DNA from: a bacterium
Lineage (GTDB): Bacteria; Zhuqueibacterota; Zhuqueibacteria; Residuimicrobiales; Residuimicrobiaceae
Direction of reading: 5' to 3'
Assembly (NCBI GenBank): GCA_012523655.1
Contig: JAAYTV010000291.1
Span: forward strand, 1-16,724
Length of the DNA stretch: 16,724 nt
Each line of letters opens with the position of its first letter. Position 1 is the stretch's first letter. The notes under the pieces were generated by a model. That model saw only the letters and a list, made by a program, of their open reading frames with translations, was not told the origin of the DNA and searched no databases. Position numbers and translations under genes: made by a program. This document shows, piece after piece, positions 1 through 8,242 of the stretch.

Positions 1-181
1 AGCTTGTCCAGGAGAGTTTTGCCTTTTAATATGTTGGACAGCACGTAGGGAACCTCAAAAAAAATATCTCAAATTAATTTTGTAAAATCTTGTTTTTCAG
101 TAGTTCAATTATACCTTTTCATTTTATTTTGGACAGCAGTGATCCTTTTTCAGAGATCAGGATGGCGCACTGGCTCCATCC
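1..181. other. Non-coding AT-rich end region
   Basis: No supportable gene is seen here. The stretch is AT-rich and contains a 10-bp direct repeat, TTGGACAGCA, at 34-43 and 129-138, with a TGTCCA inverted match at 5-10. It lies downstream of the last gene of the minus-strand operon and probably holds its 3' untranslated end. Nothing identifies the neighbouring gene beyond position 1. Confidence 0.5.
160..181 (-). terminator. Hairpin directly after the last operon stop codon
   Basis: GGATGG (160-165) and CCATCC (176-181) are perfect inverted repeats with a 10-nt loop. The hairpin begins immediately after the TAA stop (184-182) of the DUF192-methyltransferase gene. There is no uridine run after it on the minus strand, so it is at best a weak or rho-assisted terminator or a 3'-end stability hairpin. 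Confidence 0.3.
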
Positions 182-1162
182 TTAAAATAGGCCGGGCAAC
201 AATCGATGCTGAACGCGGAGACAATAATCGCGATATCGATGGTCGCTAATCAGCACGCGCTCTTCTGATCGTATACGCCATAGCTGACCAAGAAAAATAA
301 GAAAAATTTTCAATAAATTAAACCAATTAAAATTCCCCAATAAAAATCCAAAATAAAAAACGAGCTCACTGGCGTACAGTGGATGACGCACGACCGTATA
401 AGCGCCGCGAACCACGACCGTACGATTGGCCGGCACAATGCCAAAGCTTTTTCCCAGGGAGAGCAGGCTGTACAACATGGCGGCCAATCCCAGCACCTGC
501 AGGGAAGACGACCATCCCATCCATGGGGTGTGGCCGGCCGGTTCCGGTTGAAGAGTCATGGAAAGAAGGACCGTGCCGACCGGAATCAACCAGTCCCAGA
601 GAGAACGGTCCACCGGCACGCTTTGCCGGCGGGTTAAAAAGAAAAAAAACAGCAAAGAATTAAAAAGGATCAGCCCCAAACTAAAGTGGGAACGAGTCTG
701 CATGAAGGCTAAAAAGGAGATGGCCACAAATCGCAGCCAGAAAAGGGCGAGAAAAATATTGATCGGCAATTGCAAGAGTTGACGAAAGCTAGCCAAGGCC
801 GGACGGCTCACGGTCTCCGCGACGATGGTAAGCCGGTCGCCGACGCTCAGCTGAGCCAACGGCAGAACGCCGGTTTTGGCTTCGATCACTGAATGGGCTT
901 CCTGCACAGGCGCCAGCAGACGGTTGGCCTTGACGGCGGTGTACCTGCTCAATATGGTACCGTCCTGGGCGAGAAAAACAACATCGATGGGAAAGGGCAA
1001 AGCATAGGTATGTATGCTCGAACAGGGCAGGAGATGGAGCGCCGAATGAGAAAGGGTCTGCTCATCCAGGGCAAACAGGCCGGCCAATCGGGAGGCGAGC
1101 GTGGCGGCGGCGACCACAGGAACCGGATGGTCGACCGCCCGGGACAGGTTCCTCAACGCCAT
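182..1162 (-). CDS. DUF192 domain fused to ICMT/PEMT-like membrane methyltransferase
   Basis: This 326-aa protein has two recognisable parts. Residues about 20-120 match DUF192: a SRLAGL start, the CSSIHT segment, then PIDVVFL and a closing SVGDRL. Residues about 130-326 hold several hydrophobic segments. They end in the isoprenylcysteine carboxyl methyltransferase/PEMT signature: RHPLYAS at 259-265, then an RxxSEER segment near 296-301 and a terminal Tyr-rich RV..RLLPG. That family uses S-adenosylmethionine inside the membrane to methylate carboxylates, amines or lipids; the substrate here is unknown. The ATG start lies 4 nt after the stop of the preceding small gene, so it is probably the last gene of the tad operon. 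The membrane half is notably AT-rich around 286-362. The fusion itself is unusual. Domain calls are firm by motif; a role in pilus biogenesis is inference only. Confidence 0.8.
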   Translation of the reverse strand: MALRNLSRAVDHPVPVVAAATLASRLAGLFALDEQTLSHSALHLLPCSSIHTYALPFPIDVVFLAQDGTILSRYTAVKANRLLAPVQEAHSVIEAKTGVLPLAQLSVGDRLTIVAETVSRPALASFRQLLQLPINIFLALFWLRFVAISFLAFMQTRSHFSLGLILFNSLLFFFFLTRRQSVPVDRSLWDWLIPVGTVLLSMTLQPEPAGHTPWMGWSSSLQVLGLAAMLYSLLSLGKSFGIVPANRTVVVRGAYTVVRHPLYASELVFYFGFLLGNFNWFNLLKIFLIFLGQLWRIRSEERVLISDHRYRDYCLRVQHRLLPGLF

Positions 1163-1166
1163 AGGG

Positions 1167-1505
1167 TTACCATACCTTGAGCAGCAGGATTTGTTGTTTA
1201 GGAATTTGCCGCTGTCGTTTGGGTTGTTTAGCGTCTTCCCGGTCGTCGATATGAACGGTCAGCCATCGATCGGCGACCTCCGATAAAAACCCGCACTGAG
1301 TCTCTCCGTTACGCAGAGTGGCCTGCAGATAGGGATGGTTGCGCTGCGCCGACAGAGCGGGCCAGGCCTGGATAATCTGATCATCGATGTAAACGGCCCG
1401 CGGGGCGGCCTTGGGCGGGCCGCTGCGGTGCATGGTGTGGCTGCAGTTCCACAGCACAAGACCGACCACGCAAAAAACCAGAAAGATTCGAAGGATGGCA
1501 TTCAT
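1167..1505 (-). CDS. Small membrane-anchored protein, Sm/SH3-like C-terminus (hypothetical)
   Basis: This 112-aa protein is not recognised as a named family. An N-terminal hydrophobic segment (residues about 4-20) would anchor it to the inner membrane or act as a signal. The C-terminal half runs as short beta-like strands: an NGETQCGFL segment, then DRWLTVHI, a basic linker and a terminal ILLLKV. This resembles a small Sm/SH3-type barrel, which is inference from pattern only. A longer reading begins at 1538, but the ATG at 1505 has GGAGAGG just upstream and directly precedes the hydrophobic segment, so it is preferred. It lies 53 nt after tadC and 4 nt before the DUF192-methyltransferase gene, so it is most likely in the pilus operon and possibly a partner of that protein. 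Confidence 0.6.
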   Translation of the reverse strand: MNAILRIFLVFCVVGLVLWNCSHTMHRSGPPKAAPRAVYIDDQIIQAWPALSAQRNHPYLQATLRNGETQCGFLSEVADRWLTVHIDDREDAKQPKRQRQIPKQQILLLKVW

Positions 1506-1558
1506 AACCTCTCCATTGATTTTCACTTCAACCGACACAGGACTGAATAACTGTATGC

Positions 1559-2494
1559 TTATTTAGGTAAAAGTTGCGTAAAGGATTTCGTCAACGTGAT
1601 CGCGCCCGGGCCCAACAAGACGATGAACAGAGCCGGCAGAATGAACAACACCAACGGCAGTAACATTTTCACCCCCGCCTTGGCCGCCTGCTCCTCCGCC
1701 GCTTGGCGAACACGGGTACGCAATGAATCCGCCTGGGTGCGCAGGGTGTCGGCGATGCTGGTTCCTAATCGATCCGCCAAGACCAATGCGCCGACAAGTA
1801 TCCGCAGGCTTTCCACTTTATTGCGCTCCGCGAGCCGGCGCAGGGCCTTCTCACGTGTAAATCCAGTGCGCATCTCCTGATTCACCAGCAACAGCTCCTC
1901 GGAGAGCGGCAGGCTACGCAGTCGAATATCCTGTCCAACCCGCAACAGGGCGGCATTGAGGCCGAGCCCCGCTTCCACGCTGATGACAAGAAGATCCAAG
2001 GCGTCCGGAAGTCCGGCGGCGATCAGATGCTGTCGTTTGCGAATTTTAAGCCTGAGCACGATATCAGGTAGTGCAAAAGCAAGAACGGCCATGAGCAGGC
2101 TGATTGCCAGCACCTGCCCCATCGACCGTCCAGTGAAAGCGGCCAGCAACCCATACACCAGGGCGAAAAGCAAGGCCAGGCCGATTTTAATCGCTAGATA
2201 CAGACGCACGCTTTTTTCACTGACAAATCCGGCTTGGTTGAGTCTTCGCTGAAGCCGTGCCGCATAGCGGGAATCCGGGTGATAGATGCCGCCCGCTCGG
2301 CTCAAGAGCTGGTCCAACCAAAGTCCGGTCGAAGCTTTTTTCCGGACAATTTGTTCCCGATCCGTCGTTCTATCCTTCCCGCTCAGCTGCCGCAGGCGCT
2401 GGGCGGACGGGTCCAGTTTCTTGCGAAAAAAATTCAGAGAAAGGATCGTCAACAGAAAGACGGAAAAGAAAATCAATAAAAGATAAACAGGCAT
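1559..2494 (-). CDS. tadC: Tad pilus inner-membrane platform protein TadC
   Basis: A 311-aa polytopic membrane protein of the type II secretion F (GspF) superfamily. With TadB it forms the inner-membrane platform on which the TadA ATPase acts to assemble Flp pili. It has an N-terminal membrane segment, a charged cytoplasmic stretch, and two hydrophobic segments near residues 100-145. The T2SSF domain (about 155-290) contains the ALDLLVISVEAGLGLNAAL helix typical of the family, and a final membrane segment closes it. A TTG at 2506 overlaps the tadB stop, but the ATG at 2494 is preferred because TTGAGGTG serves as its Shine-Dalgarno sequence 4-6 nt upstream. It directly follows tadB in the same orientation, the usual Tad order. 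TadC rather than TadB is assigned from its position as the second F-domain gene. Confidence 0.9.
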   Translation of the reverse strand: MPVYLLLIFFSVFLLTILSLNFFRKKLDPSAQRLRQLSGKDRTTDREQIVRKKASTGLWLDQLLSRAGGIYHPDSRYAARLQRRLNQAGFVSEKSVRLYLAIKIGLALLFALVYGLLAAFTGRSMGQVLAISLLMAVLAFALPDIVLRLKIRKRQHLIAAGLPDALDLLVISVEAGLGLNAALLRVGQDIRLRSLPLSEELLLVNQEMRTGFTREKALRRLAERNKVESLRILVGALVLADRLGTSIADTLRTQADSLRTRVRQAAEEQAAKAGVKMLLPLVLFILPALFIVLLGPGAITLTKSFTQLLPK

Positions 2495-2502
2495 CCGGCA
2501 CC

Positions 2503-3474
2503 TCAATCAAAATTCAGGCGAACGATTTTTCGGATGATCAGAAAACCTAAAATTTGCAAAGCGCCTCCCAGCAGCAGCATGTAGTGACCGACTTTTTCCG
2601 TGAACAGCGGCTTGAGATAATCAGGGTTCAGGCTGCTGATGAGCAGCAGAAAGACTATAGGCAACAAACCGAGGATCCAGGCCGACAAGCGTCCCTGCGC
2701 GGTATACACCTGGATCTGTCCCATGAGCTTGAACCGCTCACGGATGGTGTAGCTTATCTTCTCCAGAATCTCAGTCAGATTGCCGCCCGTTTCGCGCTGC
2801 AAAAGCACAGCGGTGACGAATAATTTCAGATCCGGGCTCGGCACCCGTTCGGCAAAATGCACCAGGCACTCTTTGAGAGGCCTGCCCAGGTTGTGTTCCT
2901 CAAAGGTTTTGTTGAATTCGGCGCCCACCGGATCGGGCGCTTCCATGGCCACCAGTTGCATCGCCTTGCTGAAGGCGTGACCGGCGCGCAAGGCGCCGGT
3001 CATCATATCAATGGCGTCGGGAAATTCGCGGCTGAAGGATTTCATCCGTCGGTTAATCCGCATGATCACCAGCGAGGCCATTAGCAAGCAGGACGCCGTT
3101 CCCAGGACCAGGCCCAACGCCGGATGTTGCATCTGCAAGCCGATGAGAACGCCCAGCATAAACAGCACCGCCATCAAAATCAATCCCTGTCCCACCCTCG
3201 GCTCCATATCCGCCTGAACCAGGATTTTCTGAATTTTTTTTGAAAGGCTCACTTTCTCCAGCACCCGATTCAGCAGTGGGATGCGCGACATTTTGACATC
3301 TCGGATGACGAACGGGGCAGCGGCACGCTTGGTTTTTTGAGTTTCCTCAAAGGCTTCAATGCGGTTGCCGATCTGATAACCGGAGGACAGAAACCGTTGA
3401 TAAAACCAAAAATAAAGCGCGATGCCGGTGAAACTGACTGAAAAAAAAGTGGCGGCAACAATAAAAGAGATCAT
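2503..3474 (-). CDS. tadB: Tad pilus inner-membrane platform protein TadB
   Basis: A 323-aa polytopic membrane protein with a T2SSF domain at about residues 145-270. The family helix DAIDMMTGALRAGHAF and the ETGGNLTEILEKIS stretch are both visible. The N-terminus is a membrane segment, followed by a cytoplasmic region, a pair of hydrophobic helices near 100-135, and C-terminal membrane segments. It would pair with TadC as the pilus assembly platform. The ATG overlaps the tadA stop by 4 nt (ATGA), indicating translational coupling to the ATPase it works with. Its own stop lies 8 nt before the chosen tadC start. The length is normal for the family. Confidence 0.92.
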   Translation of the reverse strand: MISFIVAATFFSVSFTGIALYFWFYQRFLSSGYQIGNRIEAFEETQKTKRAAAPFVIRDVKMSRIPLLNRVLEKVSLSKKIQKILVQADMEPRVGQGLILMAVLFMLGVLIGLQMQHPALGLVLGTASCLLMASLVIMRINRRMKSFSREFPDAIDMMTGALRAGHAFSKAMQLVAMEAPDPVGAEFNKTFEEHNLGRPLKECLVHFAERVPSPDLKLFVTAVLLQRETGGNLTEILEKISYTIRERFKLMGQIQVYTAQGRLSAWILGLLPIVFLLLISSLNPDYLKPLFTEKVGHYMLLLGGALQILGFLIIRKIVRLNFD

Positions 3475-4877
3475 GGCGTTGACTCTTCATCCAGTTGTTC
3501 AAATCCAGGTTCGAACAGGGCGGAAGGCAAGCGGACGCCCGCCGCCTCCAACTGTTCTATGCATTTAGGCATGATGCCCGTTGTATTAAAAACGCCGAGA
3601 ACCTTGCCGTCCTCGCGTACTCCGACCTTTTCAAAACAAAAGATATCCTGCAAGGAAACGGTATCACCCTCCATACCGGTGATTTCGGTCACCTTGACCA
3701 CTCTTCGGGTTCCGTCGCTGAAGCGGGCGATTTGAATCACGAGGTTGATGGCGGAACTGATCTGTTCGCGCATGGCCCGGTCGGTGAGATTGGCGCCGGC
3801 TAAAAGGATCATCGTTTCCAGTCGCCGCAGAGCGTCGCGCGGAGAATTGGCGTGCATCGTGGAAAGCGATCCGTCGTGCCCCGTGTTCATGGCCTGGAGC
3901 ATGTCCAGCGCTTCGGCGCCGCGCACTTCGCCGACGATGATGCGGTCTGGCCGCATGCGCAACGCGTTGCGTACGAGATCACGCTGGGTGATGGCGCCCT
4001 TCCCTTCGATATTCGGCGGCCGGGTCTCCAGACGAACCACATGATCCTGCTGCAATTTCAATTCCGCCGCATCCTCAACGGTGACGATCCGTTCTGTCGC
4101 CGGAATGAATTGCGACAGCACATTCAAAAAAGTCGTTTTGCCCGAACCGGTTCCGCCGGAAACAATGATGTTGAGCCGCGATTTAACCGCCCCCTGAATC
4201 AGAGCGGCCATAGCCGATGTAAGGGCATGATTGGTGATCAAGTCGTGCATGGTAAAATTGCGCACGCTGAACTTGCGGATCGACAGAATGGGGCCGTCGA
4301 GCGCCAACGGCGCAATGACCGCGTTAACGCGGGAGCCGTCAGGCAAACGCGCATCGACCATCGGGCTTGATTCATCTACCCGTCGACCCACCTGAGAGAC
4401 GATCCGGTCGATGATGTGCAGCAGGTGCAGATCATCCTTAAAGACCGTTTGCGTTCGCTCCAATTTGCCGAATCGTTCCACATAGACCCGTTTATAGGTA
4501 TTCACCAAAATATCCGAAATCGTGGGATCGGTCAACAGGGGTTCCAACGGCCCCAAGCCGAAAATTTCATTCAGGATCTCATCCGCCAACCGCTCCCGCC
4601 CTAGCTCCGAGTTCATTTCCGTCTCTTCGGCCATCAACGATTCCACCGCTTCCCTCACCTGCTCGCGCAGCTCATCCTTGGAAACGGCGTCGATTTTTTT
4701 CAAATCGAGCCGGTCGATCAAAAGGCGATGAATTTTTTCCTTCACCTCATAATACTGCGGTCCGATGAACGGCGTCGCCTCAAACCGCACCGTTGGCTGC
4801 GGTTCCTCGGTCAACGTCAGAGTTGATTCCGTGAACGACCGTTCCTCATCCTGCTGAAGCCGCTGCAACAATCCCAT
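3471..4877 (-). CDS. tadA: Tad pilus assembly ATPase TadA/CpaF
   Basis: A 468-aa secretion ATPase of the VirB11/GspE superfamily, the hexameric cytoplasmic motor for Flp pilus assembly. The Walker A motif GGTGSGKTT lies at about residues 241-249, the acidic VEDAAEL box at 267-273, the Walker B-like RIIVGEVRG at 312-320, and the histidine box TGHDGSLSTMHAN near 332-344. The N-terminal helical domain carries the FGLGPLEPLL and ISDILVN motifs typical of CpaF. A GTG at 4880 is possible, but the ATG at 4877 has GGAG 6 nt upstream. Its first base is shared with the tadZ stop codon (TGATG), implying coupled translation. All catalytic motifs are intact. Confidence 0.96.
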   Translation of the reverse strand: MGLLQRLQQDEERSFTESTLTLTEEPQPTVRFEATPFIGPQYYEVKEKIHRLLIDRLDLKKIDAVSKDELREQVREAVESLMAEETEMNSELGRERLADEILNEIFGLGPLEPLLTDPTISDILVNTYKRVYVERFGKLERTQTVFKDDLHLLHIIDRIVSQVGRRVDESSPMVDARLPDGSRVNAVIAPLALDGPILSIRKFSVRNFTMHDLITNHALTSAMAALIQGAVKSRLNIIVSGGTGSGKTTFLNVLSQFIPATERIVTVEDAAELKLQQDHVVRLETRPPNIEGKGAITQRDLVRNALRMRPDRIIVGEVRGAEALDMLQAMNTGHDGSLSTMHANSPRDALRRLETMILLAGANLTDRAMREQISSAINLVIQIARFSDGTRRVVKVTEITGMEGDTVSLQDIFCFEKVGVREDGKVLGVFNTTGIMPKCIEQLEAAGVRLPSALFEPGFEQLDEESTP

Positions 4878-6088
4878 CACTCACTCCATGACGATAAAAG
4901 TTTTCGTAGCCGATTCGGTTTGTTAGCAGCCGCTGATCCTGCCGGTACGGCATCAAGGTTGCCGTTGAACCGGTCCAGCATCTCCGCGAGGCTCACGCTG
5001 AAGCGGCCTTTCGGCATCCTCCGACTCATGGGCATGCCCTCGTTGATGGAACGAATCATGGCGCCATACTCCTGATTGGGAATGCGCCAAAAGACCGGAT
5101 GGCCGATGGAGTTTTCCACCGCCTCCAGGTCAAGCACCTCATGAGCGACGTAGCGATTCATCACCAGAAAAACTTTGTCGCGATCATATCCCAGACGGCG
5201 AAACAGCTCGATGCAGCGCTTGGCGTTATAGATCGAAGGCACGTCAAAATTAGCTACAACCAGGATCAAATCCGACTCATCCAGCAGGCGGATGTTGATC
5301 TCGTCGAAAACCGGCCGGATGTCCACCACAATGTAATCAAACAAAGACCGAAGCAGGGAGAGTAACTGCTCCATATGCGCCGGTTTGATCGCATCCGCCT
5401 CCTCGATGCCGGCGGGACCGCCCAGGAAAGAGACCTCGGCCGATGATTTAGCCAATGTGCTTTTCAGCAAACCCAAATCGATATTATTGAAATTGTTGAT
5501 GATGTCCAGCACAGAAAATTTCGGCTTGCAGTTCAAGTAAAGCCCGGCATGGCCCAATTGAAAATCCGCATCCAGCAATAAAACATCTTTCAGGGTGCGT
5601 TGCGCGATGGCCACGGCTAAATTGACCGCAATCGTAGTGGCTCCAACCCCTCCCTTGACGCCAAACACGCTGATCACTTTACCGTTGACGGAGCATGCCC
5701 CTGATCTGTTTTTCAACCGCAAGGCGGCGTGAATGCCGTTTTTCACTTCTTCACTGCGAAACGGCTGCAGCCAGAACTCCCGCGCACCAAGGCGCATGGC
5801 GCGGATGATCAGCTCAGGGGAAGCCTTCGGCGCTGTGACGAACAACATGCAGTGCGGATGGGCATGGGAGATTTTTTCCGCCAGCTTGAGCGCTAAATCC
5901 TCCGAAGGATAGAGGCTCAGAATGATCACATCCGGATCGCTTTTTTTAATCTGTTTTAAAGCCATGGACAGATCCGTCATCGTAACGATGACGCCGACCT
6001 CGCGAATCTCCGCGAGCAGCAACTTTAAATTGCTCGCGGTTGGCTCATCCGTATCGAGAATCAATATGCTCAGTTCTTGTTTCATCAT
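4877..6088 (-). CDS. tadZ: Tad pilus localisation protein TadZ/CpaE
   Basis: A 403-aa protein with a receiver-like N-terminal domain (about 5-125) and a ParA/MinD-type ATPase domain (about 135-390). TadZ/CpaE proteins position the Tad machine at the pole or assembly site. The receiver domain lacks the phospho-acceptor aspartate: the strand reads VIILSLYP, with Ser where Asp is expected, as in other atypical TadZ receivers. The deviant Walker A, KGGVGATT at about 145-152, keeps the first signature lysine but has Ala in place of the P-loop lysine, a known trait of CpaE-like proteins. The following DADFQLG is the Walker A' partner. A TTG at 6094 is possible, but the ATG-ATG at 6088/6085 fits better; no strong Shine-Dalgarno is present. 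It overlaps tadA by one base. Confidence 0.92.
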   Translation of the reverse strand: MMKQELSILILDTDEPTASNLKLLLAEIREVGVIVTMTDLSMALKQIKKSDPDVIILSLYPSEDLALKLAEKISHAHPHCMLFVTAPKASPELIIRAMRLGAREFWLQPFRSEEVKNGIHAALRLKNRSGACSVNGKVISVFGVKGGVGATTIAVNLAVAIAQRTLKDVLLLDADFQLGHAGLYLNCKPKFSVLDIINNFNNIDLGLLKSTLAKSSAEVSFLGGPAGIEEADAIKPAHMEQLLSLLRSLFDYIVVDIRPVFDEINIRLLDESDLILVVANFDVPSIYNAKRCIELFRRLGYDRDKVFLVMNRYVAHEVLDLEAVENSIGHPVFWRIPNQEYGAMIRSINEGMPMSRRMPKGRFSVSLAEMLDRFNGNLDAVPAGSAAANKPNRLRKLLSSWSE

Positions 6089-6114
6089 TCGCAACAGTTA
6101 GATCCCTAAAGGGG

Positions 6115-6137
6115 CGGCGATGTTCTGGCGATCGCCG
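6115..6137 (-). repeat. Intercistronic hairpin between tadG-like gene and tadZ
   Basis: CGGCGAT (6115-6121) and ATCGCCG (6131-6137) form a 7-bp stem with a 9-nt loop just after the tadG-like stop. A second short palindrome, CCCTAAAGGG (6104-6113), follows towards tadZ. There is no uridine run, so this looks like an mRNA processing or stability element within the operon, not a full terminator. Its function is inferred. Confidence 0.4.
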
Positions 6138-6143
6138 TCATGC

Positions 6144-7118
6144 TTATTGCACCAATTTTACGCCGTAAAGCAGAGAGTATCCGCCGCCGTAATCGCCGTT
6201 GGTGATCAACTCGATAAACCGACCGGTCACATTCTTGCCGCTGATCTCTTCAAGGAAAAAGGCCGCCAATCCGATGCAGGCGATCTCATTCCGGCCAGAT
6301 TCCGGCGGCGAATCGGGATCGTACAGCGGAATCTTGATCACGCGGGGACTGGACAGTCCAGGGTAATCGGAATCCACAAGACGATTATTCTGCCATCGTG
6401 CGTCCGCATCCGCCGCAATCAGATCCGATACCGCTTGGGCCGTCGGCCCCACCATGTTGCCCGGCTCCACTTGCAAAATATCCCCGATGTAGGTGAAATG
6501 ACGAGAACCGGAACGGATGTTCTCCTCGTAAACACTGGCGCCGGTTTCAGGATCGCCGCGATTGATAGGAGGAAAATCAATGGGATAAAAAAAGCTGGGA
6601 TCCGTGGCCGGCGCACTGATGTTGCCCGCCTTGATCGTCACTACTTGACCCACCTGCCAGCCGAATTTGGGAACGCTCCATGGCCGTAATCCGTTGGTGC
6701 CGTGCAACGTTCCTATCTCTGCGGTTGCCGACACGGCGAGAGGAATCTCCTCGAGGCCGAACAGGGGCGAAAAATGCAACGGCACTCGGCGCACGGCCTG
6801 AACCCGAATGCGGCGGGAGGAGGGAAAGGTGACATCACCCATTGATATCTGCACCGCTTGATTCATGCAATCATTGCGCCGCGCAAAATGAATCGAGGTC
6901 TCGGCGGCGACATCGGTGCCGTACGGCAACTGGGCGGCCCCGGCCAATGCGGCCGCATCCACCGCGGTCTGCAGCTGCGCATGTGCGGTCAGCAGGCAGC
7001 TGATGTCCACCGCCAGAGCGGCGAACCCTAAAAGGGCCAGCAGCCCGGCGACGCTTAAAACCAGCATGTTGCCGGTTTCATCTGTCATCAGTTTTCGCAT
7101 GTTCATTTTACTCATCAT
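6144..7118 (-). CDS. TadG-like pilus-associated protein
   Basis: About 324 aa. The N-terminus carries the TadG/Tad-domain signature: GNM, a hydrophobic helix (residues about 18-38), then VDIS and a helix containing LQTAVDAAALAGAAQL. The rest is an extracytoplasmic region without a von Willebrand A domain that I can see, so it is shorter and simpler than classical TadG. Such proteins are thought to anchor or prime the pilus at the envelope. The reading frame opens back to 7208, overlapping the secretin gene. The preferred start is the ATG cluster at 7118/7115 or the ATGs a few codons later, just before the charged pre-helix segment. The exact start is uncertain because no strong ribosome site singles one out. 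It lies between the secretin gene and tadZ. Confidence 0.8.
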   Translation of the reverse strand: MMSKMNMRKLMTDETGNMLVLSVAGLLALLGFAALAVDISCLLTAHAQLQTAVDAAALAGAAQLPYGTDVAAETSIHFARRNDCMNQAVQISMGDVTFPSSRRIRVQAVRRVPLHFSPLFGLEEIPLAVSATAEIGTLHGTNGLRPWSVPKFGWQVGQVVTIKAGNISAPATDPSFFYPIDFPPINRGDPETGASVYEENIRSGSRHFTYIGDILQVEPGNMVGPTAQAVSDLIAADADARWQNNRLVDSDYPGLSSPRVIKIPLYDPDSPPESGRNEIACIGLAAFFLEEISGKNVTGRFIELITNGDYGGGYSLLYGVKLVQ

Positions 7119-7182
7119 CCATGAGTGACCCCCGATCCTTCCGGAAAGCAGGACCAGGGAAAGCGGAACCGTTTTTTCAGAT

Positions 7183-8202
7183 TCAGGGCAGTTCCATCGC
7201 TTGAACAATCTGTGGGCTGACCATGATCAGCAGTTCACTCTCCTTATTCACGTATCGATGGCTGCTGAACAGCTTGCCCAGCACGGGTATGGAACCCAAT
7301 ACGGGTATTTTGCTTATGGTTTTAGCGGTTTCATTGGACATCAGGCCGCCGATGATGAGATATTGATTCTCCCGCAATTCCACCCTCGATTCGGCACGAC
7401 GCGCATTGATGTTGGGAATGCGAAATCCGCTCAACAGGACGCCGTTTTCAAAGTCCAGGCTGCTCACCTCTGCAGTCACCTTGATGTTGACCATGCCCGA
7501 GTCCAGCACTGTAGGCGTGAAAAAAAGTTTGATGCCGTATTCTTCAAATTGAATCGTCACCGTTTGCATGCCGGCGGAGCCAGAGACAATGGGCACCGGA
7601 AATCGGCCGCCAGCCAGAAAACTTGCTTCCGTGCCGTCCATCACGCACAGATTGGGCTTGGCCAAAACCGTCAACAGATTTTTTTCTTCCAAGGCTTTGA
7701 TGATGGCACTGACATTTTGGGTGGGGATGTTGACGAAAAAATCAACGACCTCGCCGAGGCCGAGCGGATCAGAGGGCGCGCTCACCTTGCCTGCATAGCT
7801 GGCCATCTGGACCAGCTCCGATCCAACATGGAGATTGCTCTTGATCGCGTCAATGCCGAACTCTTTGAGGTTGTTTTTGTTGACTTCGACAAACCGCACC
7901 TGCAGCATGACTTGGTGCCGGCATCGCTCGGGTTGCACTGTCAGCCGAAATTGATGCACGCGATCCTGCTCATCCCAAACCACCAGGCTGGTGACGCCGG
8001 CGGATTTGCCGTTCAACAGTATCTGAGTGGACGAAGTGACGGAGGCGTCGGCGATGTCCGTATTGGCAATGGAGACCCGTCGAATGGATGTATCGAAATC
8101 CATCACATGGGACTGGCCGAGATAAACCGTAAGATGATCCGGGGCGGATTCGGAATAAACCTGCGCCCCTACCAGCATCAAAGCAATCAAGTACTTTCGC
8201 AT
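7183..8202 (-). CDS. cpaC: Tad pilus outer-membrane secretin RcpA/CpaC (compact form)
   Basis: A 339-aa secretin that would form the outer-membrane pore for the Flp pilus. It starts with a signal peptide (residues 1-17). A pilus/T2SS-T3SS N-terminal domain follows (about 20-90; the VYLGQSHVM and IANTDIADA strands), then the secretin core from about 98. The family signature with KIPVLGSIPVLGKLF (298-312) and the closing ELLIMVSPQIV are intact. The BON domain that commonly lies between the two in CpaC is absent: the N domain ends near 90 and the core begins at about 98. That explains the short length against the usual 450 or so. The ATG at 8202 has AGGTGG 5 nt upstream and is chosen over an upstream start at 8232. 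Confidence 0.92.
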   Translation of the reverse strand: MRKYLIALMLVGAQVYSESAPDHLTVYLGQSHVMDFDTSIRRVSIANTDIADASVTSSTQILLNGKSAGVTSLVVWDEQDRVHQFRLTVQPERCRHQVMLQVRFVEVNKNNLKEFGIDAIKSNLHVGSELVQMASYAGKVSAPSDPLGLGEVVDFFVNIPTQNVSAIIKALEEKNLLTVLAKPNLCVMDGTEASFLAGGRFPVPIVSGSAGMQTVTIQFEEYGIKLFFTPTVLDSGMVNIKVTAEVSSLDFENGVLLSGFRIPNINARRAESRVELRENQYLIIGGLMSNETAKTISKIPVLGSIPVLGKLFSSHRYVNKESELLIMVSPQIVQAMELP

Positions 8203-8242
8203 AACCACCACCTGATGATAATATATCGTCAACAGTCAAACA

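Noticed and set aside
34..138. 10-bp direct repeat TTGGACAGCA as a possible attachment site
   Set aside because: It is too short, and no integrase, tRNA end or mobile gene lies nearby. Recorded only as a minor repeat.
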